Below, one piece after another: positions 1 through 8,613 of a DNA stretch of 64,000 bases (positions are counted from its first letter, which is position 1; every line of letters starts with the position of its first letter). The stretch comes from Bacteroides gallinarum DSM 18171 = JCM 13658 (GTDB lineage Bacteria; Bacteroidota; Bacteroidia; Bacteroidales; Bacteroidaceae). The stretch spans positions 54,554 to 118,553 of the forward strand of contig NZ_KB894124.1 in NCBI RefSeq assembly GCF_000374365.1, in the 5' to 3' direction. A program made the translations under genes and the position numbers. The notes beneath the pieces are model-generated. The model made no database searches, was not told the DNA's origin, and was given only the letters and a program-made list of their open reading frames with translations.

Positions 1-488
1 CTTATTATATCAAGCAATTCATCGATGAGGCACGTCTGAAAGGTGCGTATCCGGTATTGGTGACGCCGACCCGTCGTCGCCAGTATGACGAAAATGGCAA
101 AATCAAGGATACGCATGCCGATTATCCTGCTGCTATCCGGGATATCGCCGCACGCGAGAATATCCCCGTCATCGACTTGCAGGATATGACGAAAGTGCTC
201 TGTGAGGCAATGGGGATAGAGGAATCCAAACATCTGTATGTACACTATCCCGCAAATACTTATCCGGGACAAACCCGGGAATTGAAAGATAACACGCATT
301 TCAATACCTTTGGAGCTTATGAAGTGGCGAAGTGCGTGATTGAAGGGATGAAGAAAGCAAATCTTCCCATTGTGAAGGATTTGAAAGCGGATTATATTAA
401 CTTTGACCCCGCAAAGCCGGATAAGTTCGAGGACTTTAAATGGAATTTATCTCCGTTTACAGAGATTGAAAAACCGGACGGGAACTGA
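1..488 (+). CDS. Rhamnogalacturonan acetylesterase-like SGNH hydrolase, 3' part (5' end outside window)
   Basis: The reading frame is open from base 3 to the stop at 488, so only the C-terminal ~161 residues are visible. The preserved part has the stretch YYIKQFIDEARLKGAYPVLV followed by TPTRRR, typical of CE12-type rhamnogalacturonan acetylesterases. It also has the terminal SGNH block DNTHFNTFGAYEVA, which supplies the catalytic Asp and His (DxxH). Family members remove acetyl groups from rhamnogalacturonan and act in the periplasm or outside the cell. The N-terminal GDSL serine block is not in the window. It is followed after 27 bases by a secreted protein and then a GH2 enzyme on the same strand, consistent with a carbohydrate operon. 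The acetylesterase family is well supported; the precise substrate is inferred from the family. Confidence 0.8.
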   Translation, partial: YYIKQFIDEARLKGAYPVLVTPTRRRQYDENGKIKDTHADYPAAIRDIAARENIPVIDLQDMTKVLCEAMGIEESKHLYVHYPANTYPGQTRELKDNTHFNTFGAYEVAKCVIEGMKKANLPIVKDLKADYINFDPAKPDKFEDFKWNLSPFTEIEKPDGN

Positions 489-515
489 TAGATAACAACT
501 TAAAAACATAAAATA

Positions 516-1292
516 ATGAAAAAGATAATTTTTACACTGGCATTGGCCGCATTTGCTTTTGCAGGAAATGCACAGATTTTGAAAAACGACTTGTTGAAAG
601 GATATAAGGAAGGCGATAAGCTGGAGAAATCCGTTTATAATGAAAAGAAAGCTCCGATTGCTGTGGATACGTGGTGCGGGGCGTTCTCTTCAAAACCCAA
701 TACCAATCCGAGTCCTACCATTGGTAAGGAACTGACTTATGAGGGGTATGCAGAGAAAGGTCCGTCTATCAATATTGGCGGTTATCCTGCCGGTACGAAA
801 GGGGCGCGTTTCAGCATCTATTCCATGACCGAGGGAAAACAATATGCACGCGGCACTTTCTATCTGTCTTGCCTGGTGAACTTTTCTAAGCTCGGTACGA
901 AAGGCATGGCCGATTTTCTGGGAGTGAGCGCCAATTATGTGGGCGGCAGCAACCGTGCCAATATTTATGTAGCCCGTGAAGGCAGCGATAGAATCCGTTT
1001 CGGAACGAGCTTGCTGAAAGTGAAAGCTGAAACGACTATGGCTTACGATTATGACAAAACTCACCTACTTGTATTAAAACTGGATTATGCCAACCAGAAG
1101 GTGTCTTTGTTTGTAGACCCGGAACTGGGTGCGGAAGAACCTGCAGAGGCTTCATGCGTTGCTATGGGCGATGCTGATAATGTGTTGAAGCATGCTATCC
1201 GCTCTATTTCTTTCAGGAACCGCAGCGGTTTCATTGGCAATGTAGGTAATTTCCGTTGGTGTAACAGTTGGGCAGGAGTAATTGCAGAGTAA
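516..1292 (+). CDS. Secreted protein of unknown function, possible LamG/concanavalin-like fold
   Basis: A 258-residue protein with a clear signal peptide (MKKIIFTLALAAFAFAGNAQ) and no lipobox, so probably periplasmic or secreted. The middle part alternates short hydrophobic strands with Gly/Asn-rich turns (residues ~70-220, including LDYANQKVSLFVDPE), which resembles the beta-sandwich of LamG/concanavalin A-like proteins. No catalytic motif is recognised. It sits 27 bases after an acetylesterase gene and 9 bases before a GH2 gene, so it is almost certainly co-transcribed with polysaccharide-degrading enzymes. It could be a glycan-binding or minor lyase/hydrolase component. The function is not known from the sequence; only secretion and operon membership are supported. 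Confidence 0.6.
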   Translation: MKKIIFTLALAAFAFAGNAQILKNDLLKGYKEGDKLEKSVYNEKKAPIAVDTWCGAFSSKPNTNPSPTIGKELTYEGYAEKGPSINIGGYPAGTKGARFSIYSMTEGKQYARGTFYLSCLVNFSKLGTKGMADFLGVSANYVGGSNRANIYVAREGSDRIRFGTSLLKVKAETTMAYDYDKTHLLVLKLDYANQKVSLFVDPELGAEEPAEASCVAMGDADNVLKHAIRSISFRNRSGFIGNVGNFRWCNSWAGVIAE

Positions 1293-1301
1293 AAGAGGCT
1301 T

Positions 1302-4178
1302 ATGAAACATATTATAGCAGGCTTGCTTATGATATTTGCCGGCATGCTGACCGTAGTGGGACAAAACCGCTCGGTCAGCTTGTCCGGCAATTGGGTTTTT
1401 CAGATAGACCGTGAGGATAAGGGTGTCCGTGAGGAATGGTTCGGCAGAATTTTGGAAGACCGGATTAATCTGCCCGGTTCTATGCCCGAGAAGTTGAAAG
1501 GGGATGAGGTAACTGTCCGTACCCGGTGGACGGGAAGCCTTTACGACAGTTCTTATTATTTTAACCCTTATATGGAGAAGTACCGGATAGACGGGCAGGT
1601 AAAACTTCCTTTTTTTCTTACACCGGACAGGCATTACGTAGGTGTGGCATGGTATCAGAAGAGGGTATCGGTTCCGGACGATTGGAAGGGGGAGCGGGTG
1701 GTTCTCTTTCTGGAACGTCCCCATATAGAAACTACTGTGTGGGTGAACCGGCGGGAGGTCGGTATGCAGAACAGTCTTTGTGTGCCTCATGTGTACGACC
1801 TTACTCCGTATGTTGCTCCGGGAGAGAGTTGCTTGTTGACTATCCGTGTAGATAACCGGATTAAAGAGATTAACGTAGGACCGGACTCGCATAGTATAAC
1901 CGACCAGACGCAGGGTAACTGGAACGGCATTGTCGGTAGAATAGAGTTGCAGGCTATGCCGAAAGTATTCTTCGAGAATATCCAGGTGTACCCCGACCTT
2001 TCCGGAAAGAAGGCGGTCGTGCGTATGAATGTGCGGGCTTCCTCTTCCGTAAAAGGGGAGATTACGCTTGCGGCGGAGAGCTTCAATACGGACGTATGTC
2101 ATAAAGTTGCCCCGGTACGCAGGACGGTTGTTGTAAAGAGCGGCGATAACCCGTTTGAAATGGAACTTCCGATGGGAGATGGTTTCTTGGCATGGGATGA
2201 ATTTAGCCCGGCGCTTTATCGGTTGACGGCAACCTTGAAGAGCGGCAGGCAGACTGAAAAGAAGCAGGTACAGTTCGGTATGCGCGAGTTTACGATAAAC
2301 GGTAAGTGGTTTTATGTAAACGGACGCAAGACGATGTTGCGGGGAACCGTGGAGAACTGCGATTTCCCGTTGACGGGGTATGCTCCTATGGATGTTGCTT
2401 CTTGGGAACGGGTGTTCCGTATCTGCCGCAGTTATGGACTGAATCATATGCGGTTTCACTCTTTTTGCCCACCGGAAGCCGCCTTTATAGCGGCCGACCT
2501 CGTGGGTTTCTATCTTCAGCCCGAAGGACCGAGCTGGCCTAATCACGGCCCTAAGTTAGGAAACGGGCAACCTATCGACAAGTATCTTATGGACGAAACC
2601 ATTGCGTTGACAAAAGCGTATGGCAACTATGCTTCTTATTGCATGCTTGCCTGTGGAAACGAACCTTCCGGACGCTGGGTAGACTGGGTAAGCAGGTTCG
2701 TAGACTACTGGAAGGCGACGGATTCCCGCCGCGTGTATACAGGAGCATCGGTAGGCGGCAGTTGGAAGTGGCAGCCGCATAGCCAGTATCATGTGAAAGC
2801 CGGTGCGCGGGGGCTGACATGGGCGGAACGGCAACCGGAAAGTATGTCGGACTACCGTGCTAAAATAGATACGGTGCGGCAGCCTTATGTGTCGCATGAG
2901 ACAGGGCAATGGTGCGTATTTCCCGACTTTAATGAAATCCGTAAATATACGGGGGTGAACAAAGCCCGGAATTTCGAGATATTCCGGGATATACTGGAAG
3001 ATAATAACATGGGTGCTTTGGCGCACGATTTCATGATGGCGTCGGGTAAGTTGCAGGCTATTTGTTACAAGCATGAGATAGAGAAAACCTTGCGTACGCC
3101 CGATTATGCCGGGTTTCAACTGTTGGCGCTGAACGATTATTCCGGTCAGGGAACTGCACTGGTGGGGGTGCTTAATGTGTTTTTCGAAGAGAAGGGATAC
3201 ATCGATGCGGCGGAGTTCAGGCGTTTTTGCAGTCCGACGGTTCCATTGGCGCGGATTCCTAAATTCGTATATACCGATAATGAGACTTTTCATGCAGATA
3301 TAGAGGTTTCCCATTTCGGGGCGGCTCCGCTGCAAGGGGCAAGAACCGTTTATACGGTTAAGGATAAGTATGGAAAGGTGTATGCTCGCGGAACGGTCGG
3401 TATCAGCGATATTCCTATAGGGAACTTGTGCCCTTTAGGGAGTGTGGATATAAAGTTGGATATTGCCGACGTCCCGCAAAAACTAAACCTGGAGGTACGT
3501 ATCGAGAATACGGATGCTGTTAATGACTGGGATTTCTGGGTGTATCCGGCAGATGTCGAGCTGGCGGAAGGTGATGTGTATACCACGGATACATTGGATG
3601 AAAAGGCTGTCTCTGTCTTGGAACAAGGCGGTAATGTGTTGATTACCGCAGCCGGAAAAGTGAGCTATGGCAAGGAGGTGGTGCAGTATTTTACTCCTGT
3701 ATTCTGGAATACGTCCTGGTTCAAGATGCGCCCGCCGCATACCACCGGTATCTTCCTTAATGAATATCACCCGCTTTTTAGGGAGTTCCCTACCGAGTAT
3801 CACAGTAATTTGCAGTGGTGGGAGTTGTTGAACAAGGCGCAGGTAATGCAGTTTACCGGTTTCCCGGCCGATTTCCAGCCATTGGTCCAGAGCATAGATA
3901 CATGGTTTATAAGCCGAAAGACAGGAGTTTTGTTCGAGGCGAATGTACTGAACGGGAAGTTGATGATGACCAGCATGGATATTACTTCGAAACCGGAAGA
4001 ACGGGTTGTTGCCCGCCAGATGCACAAAGCTATTCTGGATTATATGAATTCGGATAACTTCCGCCCTACGGCTACTGTTTCCCTTGGGCAGATACGGGAA
4101 TTGTTCACCAAAGTGGCGGGAAATGTGAAGTCGTATACGAAGGATTCGCCGGATGAATTGAAGCCTAAGATGAATTGA
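1302..4178 (+). CDS. Glycoside hydrolase family 2 enzyme, exported
   Basis: A 958-residue protein with an N-terminal signal sequence (about residues 1-20, ending VVGQ). A sugar-binding jelly-roll domain follows (residues ~25-220, with LSGNWVFQID and VAWYQKRVSVP), then an immunoglobulin-like domain and a TIM barrel. The GH2 acid/base motif CGNEPSG places the catalytic Glu near residue 454, and HETGQW places a plausible nucleophile Glu near residue 533. The family includes beta-galactosidases, beta-glucuronidases and beta-mannosidases; the sequence does not decide which. The long C-terminal region (after ~residue 640) has no recognised catalytic motif. It follows an acetylesterase and a secreted protein, so a role in trimming an acetylated plant polysaccharide is likely. 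The family call is firm, the substrate open. Confidence 0.85.
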   Translation: MKHIIAGLLMIFAGMLTVVGQNRSVSLSGNWVFQIDREDKGVREEWFGRILEDRINLPGSMPEKLKGDEVTVRTRWTGSLYDSSYYFNPYMEKYRIDGQVKLPFFLTPDRHYVGVAWYQKRVSVPDDWKGERVVLFLERPHIETTVWVNRREVGMQNSLCVPHVYDLTPYVAPGESCLLTIRVDNRIKEINVGPDSHSITDQTQGNWNGIVGRIELQAMPKVFFENIQVYPDLSGKKAVVRMNVRASSSVKGEITLAAESFNTDVCHKVAPVRRTVVVKSGDNPFEMELPMGDGFLAWDEFSPALYRLTATLKSGRQTEKKQVQFGMREFTINGKWFYVNGRKTMLRGTVENCDFPLTGYAPMDVASWERVFRICRSYGLNHMRFHSFCPPEAAFIAADLVGFYLQPEGPSWPNHGPKLGNGQPIDKYLMDETIALTKAYGNYASYCMLACGNEPSGRWVDWVSRFVDYWKATDSRRVYTGASVGGSWKWQPHSQYHVKAGARGLTWAERQPESMSDYRAKIDTVRQPYVSHETGQWCVFPDFNEIRKYTGVNKARNFEIFRDILEDNNMGALAHDFMMASGKLQAICYKHEIEKTLRTPDYAGFQLLALNDYSGQGTALVGVLNVFFEEKGYIDAAEFRRFCSPTVPLARIPKFVYTDNETFHADIEVSHFGAAPLQGARTVYTVKDKYGKVYARGTVGISDIPIGNLCPLGSVDIKLDIADVPQKLNLEVRIENTDAVNDWDFWVYPADVELAEGDVYTTDTLDEKAVSVLEQGGNVLITAAGKVSYGKEVVQYFTPVFWNTSWFKMRPPHTTGIFLNEYHPLFREFPTEYHSNLQWWELLNKAQVMQFTGFPADFQPLVQSIDTWFISRKTGVLFEANVLNGKLMMTSMDITSKPEERVVARQMHKAILDYMNSDNFRPTATVSLGQIRELFTKVAGNVKSYTKDSPDELKPKMN

Positions 4179-4231
4179 GGATTAGGATTGCAGGCTTACC
4201 GGATAGGTATTGAACGTTTGCCGTAGAACAC

Positions 4232-4263
4232 AAAGAGCCGGACTTTCGCAAGCCCGGCTCTTT
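4232..4263. terminator. Bidirectional terminator between convergent GH2 and esterase genes
   Basis: Perfect 10-bp stem AAAGAGCCGG / CCGGCTCTTT enclosing a loop with a small inner CTT/AAG pairing around TTCG. It is followed by a T-run on the plus strand, and A-residues before the stem give a U-run on the minus strand. It lies between two genes that end towards each other. Confidence 0.85.
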
Positions 4264-4292
4264 TTACTTACACAAAATTTTCTATGGAAATC

Positions 4293-5204
4293 CTATTGTT
4301 TAATGCTTATCTTCTTTGCTTTTTTCCCGGCAATCCCCAGGTCTACCAGTTTGTTGTACATCTCGATTCCCAGATATTCGGCAGACTCGGCAGTGAAATG
4401 CAGCCGGTCTCTTTGTAATTCGGCCTTGGACATGTCTATAACGTGGAAGTTTTTGTCTTCCCGGGCAAGTTTATAAAGTGCGGCTTCTACATCGGCACTG
4501 TATTGCTTGTTGCTACGGGCTACTGTGCCGCAGATGAAGGGTAGCTTTTTGTACCGTTTGTTTCCCGTTTTCTCTACAAGGAAGTTGCGTACGTATGCTA
4601 CTACTGCTTTCAAGTTCTTGTAATAGTTTTTGCCTTTGTGCCGGTCGCTTTCTCCCTGATGCCATAGGAAGGCTTTGATTTCGTATCCTTCGGGAAGTTT
4701 GCTCAGTTTATTGTCGATACATGCCGAGATATTTTCTGTAAACGAGAGCAGAAGCGATTTTCCGCCGGTAGCTGTCGAATGGTTGGCTGCCAGCCATTCC
4801 GGGTTGGCAGACCAGTATTTGCCACTGGTACTGCTGCAACCTATATCGATAGCAGTTCCGCCCAAAGACCATTTTACTACATAGAACTCTCTTTGAAGTG
4901 CCTGCTCCAGCCAATAATAAGTAACGGCATCATACGCCCAGCGTCCCGGACGCGCCTGGTGTACCATGCGGGGCCAGAAAGTTTCGAACTTCCCCGTTAT
5001 CTGCTGACCGGCGCTTCCGTAACACCATTGGCAGTACTTATACTTATTTTTCTGGATATAGTCGGGGAGTGCACTGTTCAGCACCCGTCCGTCTGTGTTC
5101 GATTGTCCGGCAGTGATGATAACAGTTGCCGGTTGGTTGTCCTTACTTTTTCCGAGAGCAGTCAGCGAGCATAAGGCTACTGCTATCAACAAAATCTTTC
5201 TCAT
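4293..5204 (-). CDS. Sialate O-acetylesterase-like (SASA/CE6-type) SGNH esterase
   Basis: A 303-residue exported protein: signal peptide MRKILLIAVALCSLTALG, then the SGNH block I GQSNTDGR with the nucleophile Ser. The oxyanion-hole region is GGTAI (in SLGGTAIDIG), HQGESD is characteristic of the SASA/DUF303 domain, and DRLHFTAE gives the catalytic DxxH pair near the C-terminus. Proteins of this group remove acetyl esters from sialic acids or from plant polysaccharides (CE6). In this locus, which has a rhamnogalacturonan-acetylesterase-like gene and two GH2 enzymes, a plant-glycan deacetylase is more likely than a sialate esterase. It is transcribed against the flanking genes, from the ~270-bp gap before the SusC gene. 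All catalytic elements are present; substrate is inference. Confidence 0.8.
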   Translation of the reverse strand: MRKILLIAVALCSLTALGKSKDNQPATVIITAGQSNTDGRVLNSALPDYIQKNKYKYCQWCYGSAGQQITGKFETFWPRMVHQARPGRWAYDAVTYYWLEQALQREFYVVKWSLGGTAIDIGCSSTSGKYWSANPEWLAANHSTATGGKSLLLSFTENISACIDNKLSKLPEGYEIKAFLWHQGESDRHKGKNYYKNLKAVVAYVRNFLVEKTGNKRYKKLPFICGTVARSNKQYSADVEAALYKLAREDKNFHVIDMSKAELQRDRLHFTAESAEYLGIEMYNKLVDLGIAGKKAKKISIKQ

Positions 5205-5369
5205 GATATGTATTTAGGGTTTTCGATTTATTTTGCTGCAAAGTTACGCAACCTTTATTCCGGTTACATGCAATATTGTTCAGATATCCTATATATTTAT
5301 GCAGTGTTCGTATAAAACGTCCGGTGTGCTTGCAGAAAGGGGCGTGGTGGGCTTTTTTGCATACTTTTT

Positions 5370-5412
5370 GTACATAATTACATGTACGAATCGGCTCCGG
5401 TCGCTACTTTTG
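5370..5412 (+). promoter_or_regulatory. Probable promoter of the first SusC/SusD operon with upstream dyad
   Basis: TACTTTTG at 5405-5412 matches the Bacteroidota -7 element TAnnTTTG. Just upstream (5370-5387) is the dyad GTACAT-N6-ATGTAC, which overlaps where the -33 region would be and may be an operator. No clear TTTG was found at the expected 19-21-bp spacing, so regulator-assisted transcription is possible. Confidence 0.5.
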
Positions 5413-5493
5413 CATGTGTAAAACACAGGATTTGGTATTGGGGTATTATGAAATACACATTACTGTTTCTTTTATATGATAACTTTATTGACC

Positions 5494-8400
5494 ATGAAAA
5501 ATAAGATGAGAAAGATTTATGACTTTAGGCAGGCGGCAGTCTCGGTACTTTGCATCCTGTTCTTCCTGCTGTGCGGTGTTACGGCGGCAGCACAGAACCG
5601 GGAAATCAACGGTACGGTACTGGATGAGACGGGACAGCCTGCTATCGGTGCTACTGTGGTAGTGAAGGGAACGAATAGCATGACTATCACCGGGCTGGAC
5701 GGGCAGTTCAGCCTTTCCGTACCGAAAGACGCCGCACAACTGGAGATTTCGTATGTGGGTTATGAAACCGCTAAAATAGCATTGACTGCCGGAAAGAACG
5801 TGTATAACGTAAAGCTGAAAGTAGCTGATTTGGCACTGGATGAAGTGGTGGTTATCGGTTACGGTACTGCCAAGAAAGGCAATGTGACGGGGTCTATCGC
5901 TACCCTGAAAGGAGAGAAAGTGGCAGACCGCCAGAACGAGAACGTGCTGTCTTCATTGCAAGGGCAATTGGCAGGTGTGGAGATTACGACAAACAGCGGT
6001 GCGCCGGGCGGCGAACTGGAAGTGCATATCCGCGGCGCAGCATCTATCAATGCCAGCGACCAGCCTCTCTATGTGGTGGACGGCATTCCGGTAGATGACT
6101 TGAGCGATTTGAATGCGGATGATATCGAGTCTATCGATGTGCTGAAGGATGCTTCTTCCTCTGCTATCTACGGTTCGCGCGGGGCCAACGGCGTTATTCT
6201 TATCAAGACGAAGGAAGCGCAGAAAACAGGCAAGGTGAACGTATCGTTTTCCGCTTCTTTCGGTATGCAACAAATGGAGAAGAAACTGGATGTACTGACA
6301 CCGGACGAGTGGATTGCGTGGCGTTCGGAAATCAATAACCAGAACTATGTAAGGAATTATGGTTCGAAAGGCGCCACGGCTACCGATGATTATGAAATCC
6401 GACTGGCTTATACGGGCGGTTCTGTGAACACATCGTATGTAAATGACCCTCGTTGGACACAACCCGGCTACGGCGGCCTGTTGGCAATTGACTGGCAGGA
6501 TGAGGTTTTCCGGCTGGCTCCCAAGCAGAATTACACATTGTCCGTATCCAACTCTACAGACCAGTCCAGTTATCGTGTGAGCCTGGGGTATGTAGACCAG
6601 AAGGGTATCGCGGTGAATACCTCTTATAAAAGGCTCAACCTGCGTGCTAATATGCAGACTACGATATTCGACCGTATTACGTTGGGGGTTAACCTGGCTC
6701 CTTCCATGTCTTGGAATGACGGCGGAACAGCGGATGCCGTGGCCGTGCTTTCCATGGTTCCTTTTGCCGAGCCGGAAGCTGGGCTTTATACCGGCGCGGA
6801 GCCTTACAGCAGATATAGCTGGGCGGGTACTCGCGTCAGCCCTATAGCCACGTTGGAGCGTAAGTCGAGTACGGCGGAAGATGCCCGCGTCAATACTTCC
6901 GCATTTATCCGCGCTGAATTGTATGAAGGTTTGCGTGCCGAGATAACGGGGGCTTATAACTTCCGCAGTACGCAGTCGCGCAGCTTTTCGCCCAGCTCCA
7001 TTTCCAACCGGTGGAGTACGGGTGAAGGTTACTATGCAACTGCCAACCGTACCGATGCGCGTAATCATTCTTATCTGTTCCAGACGTTGCTGAATTATGA
7101 CAATTCTTTCGGCAAGCATACCGTGGGGGCTATGGCAGGTTTCTCGATAGAGGCCAAGAATTCTTATTCTTCCCGCCTGTCGGCGACGCACTTTCCCGAC
7201 AATCTGGTGGAGAGTTTCGATATGACGGATGTAGACCTGACTACGGCTTATGCCACTATCGGATATCCGGGACGAATGGCTTCTTTCTTCGGTCGCCTGC
7301 AATACGAGTATGATAACCGCTATCTGATGACGGCGAGTGTCCGCCGCGACGGTTCGTCCAAATTCGGCAAGAACAGACGTTGGGGTATTTTTCCTGCCGT
7401 GTCGCTTGCTTATCGTATCTCGAACGAGCGGTTCTGGCCTGAAGATTTTGTTGTCAACTCGATGAAGTTGCGTGGCAGTTGGGGAGCTAATGGTAATAAT
7501 TCCCTTTCCGACGGGGCGGCACTGGGGTTGATGTCGAGTGCAAACTACTCTTTGGGCGGCTCGCTGATGAACGGCTACGCCATGTCTTCGCTCGATGTGG
7601 AAGACCTTACATGGGAGAAGGTGTATAGCTGGAATATCGGTGCCGACTTTTCATTGTTCAATAGCCGGTTGTCGGTAGCGTTGGATTATTATCAGAAGAA
7701 AACGAGCGATTTGCTTTATAAGGTGACGATGCCCGGTATTATCGGTTTTAGCAATATGTGGGACAATGTGGGTGAAGTTCAGAACAAGGGCTTCGAACTG
7801 GAATTGCAGAGCCAGAACCTGACGGGGGCTGTCCGTTGGAGCACTTCCTTCAATATGGCCTACAACGAAAATAAGGTGACCGACCTGGGCAACAACGACA
7901 AGATATTCAGCAACAGCAATACGCAGGTGCTGATGGTGGGACAGCCCATGCGCAGTTTCTACATGTACGATGCCGTGGGGGTGTACCAGTACTCCGAGGA
8001 TTTACGGAGGTATCCGGTGCGTAAGGGTACGGCACTGGGAGATGTGCGCTACCGCGACGTGAATGACGACGGCGTTATCAATGATGACGACCGTACGCTG
8101 GTAGGCAAACCCAATCCGGACTTTACGTTCGGTATGACGAACAAGCTGAACTGGAAAGCGTTCGACTTGTCGGTACTTTGCACGGCGCAGTTCGGCGGTA
8201 TGCTTTACAGTATGTCGCCGGGGCGTTATATGGATAATCCGGGTATGGCTATTTCACAGAATGTCTTTTCCTGGTGGAAGAATATGTGGCGTTCGGAAGA
8301 GGAGCCGGGTGACGGTAAAACACCGGCACTTAACTCCACTACCGGCGAGCTGCGCGACACGCGCTGGCTTTACAGTTCGGACTACATCCGTATCAAGAAC

Positions 8401-8583
8401 ATTACTTTGGGCTATAAATTGCCGATTAGCCGCAAGGTGGTACGTAATGCGCGCATTTACTTCACGGTAGAAAACGTGTGGATGTGGGACAAGTACGACG
8501 GCGGATATTCACCCGAGAACAAGGGTAACAATGCCTACCCGCAGGCACGGACTTATACGGTGGGCGCCAACTTCAACTTCTGA
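5494..8583 (+). CDS. SusC-family TonB-dependent outer-membrane transporter (pectin-like locus)
   Basis: About 1029 residues from the start chosen at 5494; an in-frame ATG at 5476 would add six residues and one at 5506 would remove four. A signal peptide ends at TAAAQ. A carboxypeptidase-regulatory-like domain follows (REINGTVLDETGQPAIGAT), then the TonB box region DEVVVIGYG, the plug domain (YVVDGIPVDD, GSRGANGVILI) and a 22-strand-type barrel ending in aromatic NFNF. SusC proteins import oligosaccharides across the outer membrane together with the SusD lipoprotein, powered by TonB. The SusD gene follows after 30 bases and a GH2 enzyme directly after that, so the three form an operon. Family assignment is firm; the oligosaccharide is inferred only from neighbours. 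Confidence 0.95.
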   Translation: MKNKMRKIYDFRQAAVSVLCILFFLLCGVTAAAQNREINGTVLDETGQPAIGATVVVKGTNSMTITGLDGQFSLSVPKDAAQLEISYVGYETAKIALTAGKNVYNVKLKVADLALDEVVVIGYGTAKKGNVTGSIATLKGEKVADRQNENVLSSLQGQLAGVEITTNSGAPGGELEVHIRGAASINASDQPLYVVDGIPVDDLSDLNADDIESIDVLKDASSSAIYGSRGANGVILIKTKEAQKTGKVNVSFSASFGMQQMEKKLDVLTPDEWIAWRSEINNQNYVRNYGSKGATATDDYEIRLAYTGGSVNTSYVNDPRWTQPGYGGLLAIDWQDEVFRLAPKQNYTLSVSNSTDQSSYRVSLGYVDQKGIAVNTSYKRLNLRANMQTTIFDRITLGVNLAPSMSWNDGGTADAVAVLSMVPFAEPEAGLYTGAEPYSRYSWAGTRVSPIATLERKSSTAEDARVNTSAFIRAELYEGLRAEITGAYNFRSTQSRSFSPSSISNRWSTGEGYYATANRTDARNHSYLFQTLLNYDNSFGKHTVGAMAGFSIEAKNSYSSRLSATHFPDNLVESFDMTDVDLTTAYATIGYPGRMASFFGRLQYEYDNRYLMTASVRRDGSSKFGKNRRWGIFPAVSLAYRISNERFWPEDFVVNSMKLRGSWGANGNNSLSDGAALGLMSSANYSLGGSLMNGYAMSSLDVEDLTWEKVYSWNIGADFSLFNSRLSVALDYYQKKTSDLLYKVTMPGIIGFSNMWDNVGEVQNKGFELELQSQNLTGAVRWSTSFNMAYNENKVTDLGNNDKIFSNSNTQVLMVGQPMRSFYMYDAVGVYQYSEDLRRYPVRKGTALGDVRYRDVNDDGVINDDDRTLVGKPNPDFTFGMTNKLNWKAFDLSVLCTAQFGGMLYSMSPGRYMDNPGMAISQNVFSWWKNMWRSEEEPGDGKTPALNSTTGELRDTRWLYSSDYIRIKNITLGYKLPISRKVVRNARIYFTVENVWMWDKYDGGYSPENKGNNAYPQARTYTVGANFNF

Positions 8584-8613
8584 AACAAGGAATAACACTT
8601 AGAAACATCGCTT

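Noticed and set aside
1152..2546. 464-codon frame antisense to the first GH2 gene
   Set aside because: No protein features; the sense frame encodes a full GH2 domain order.
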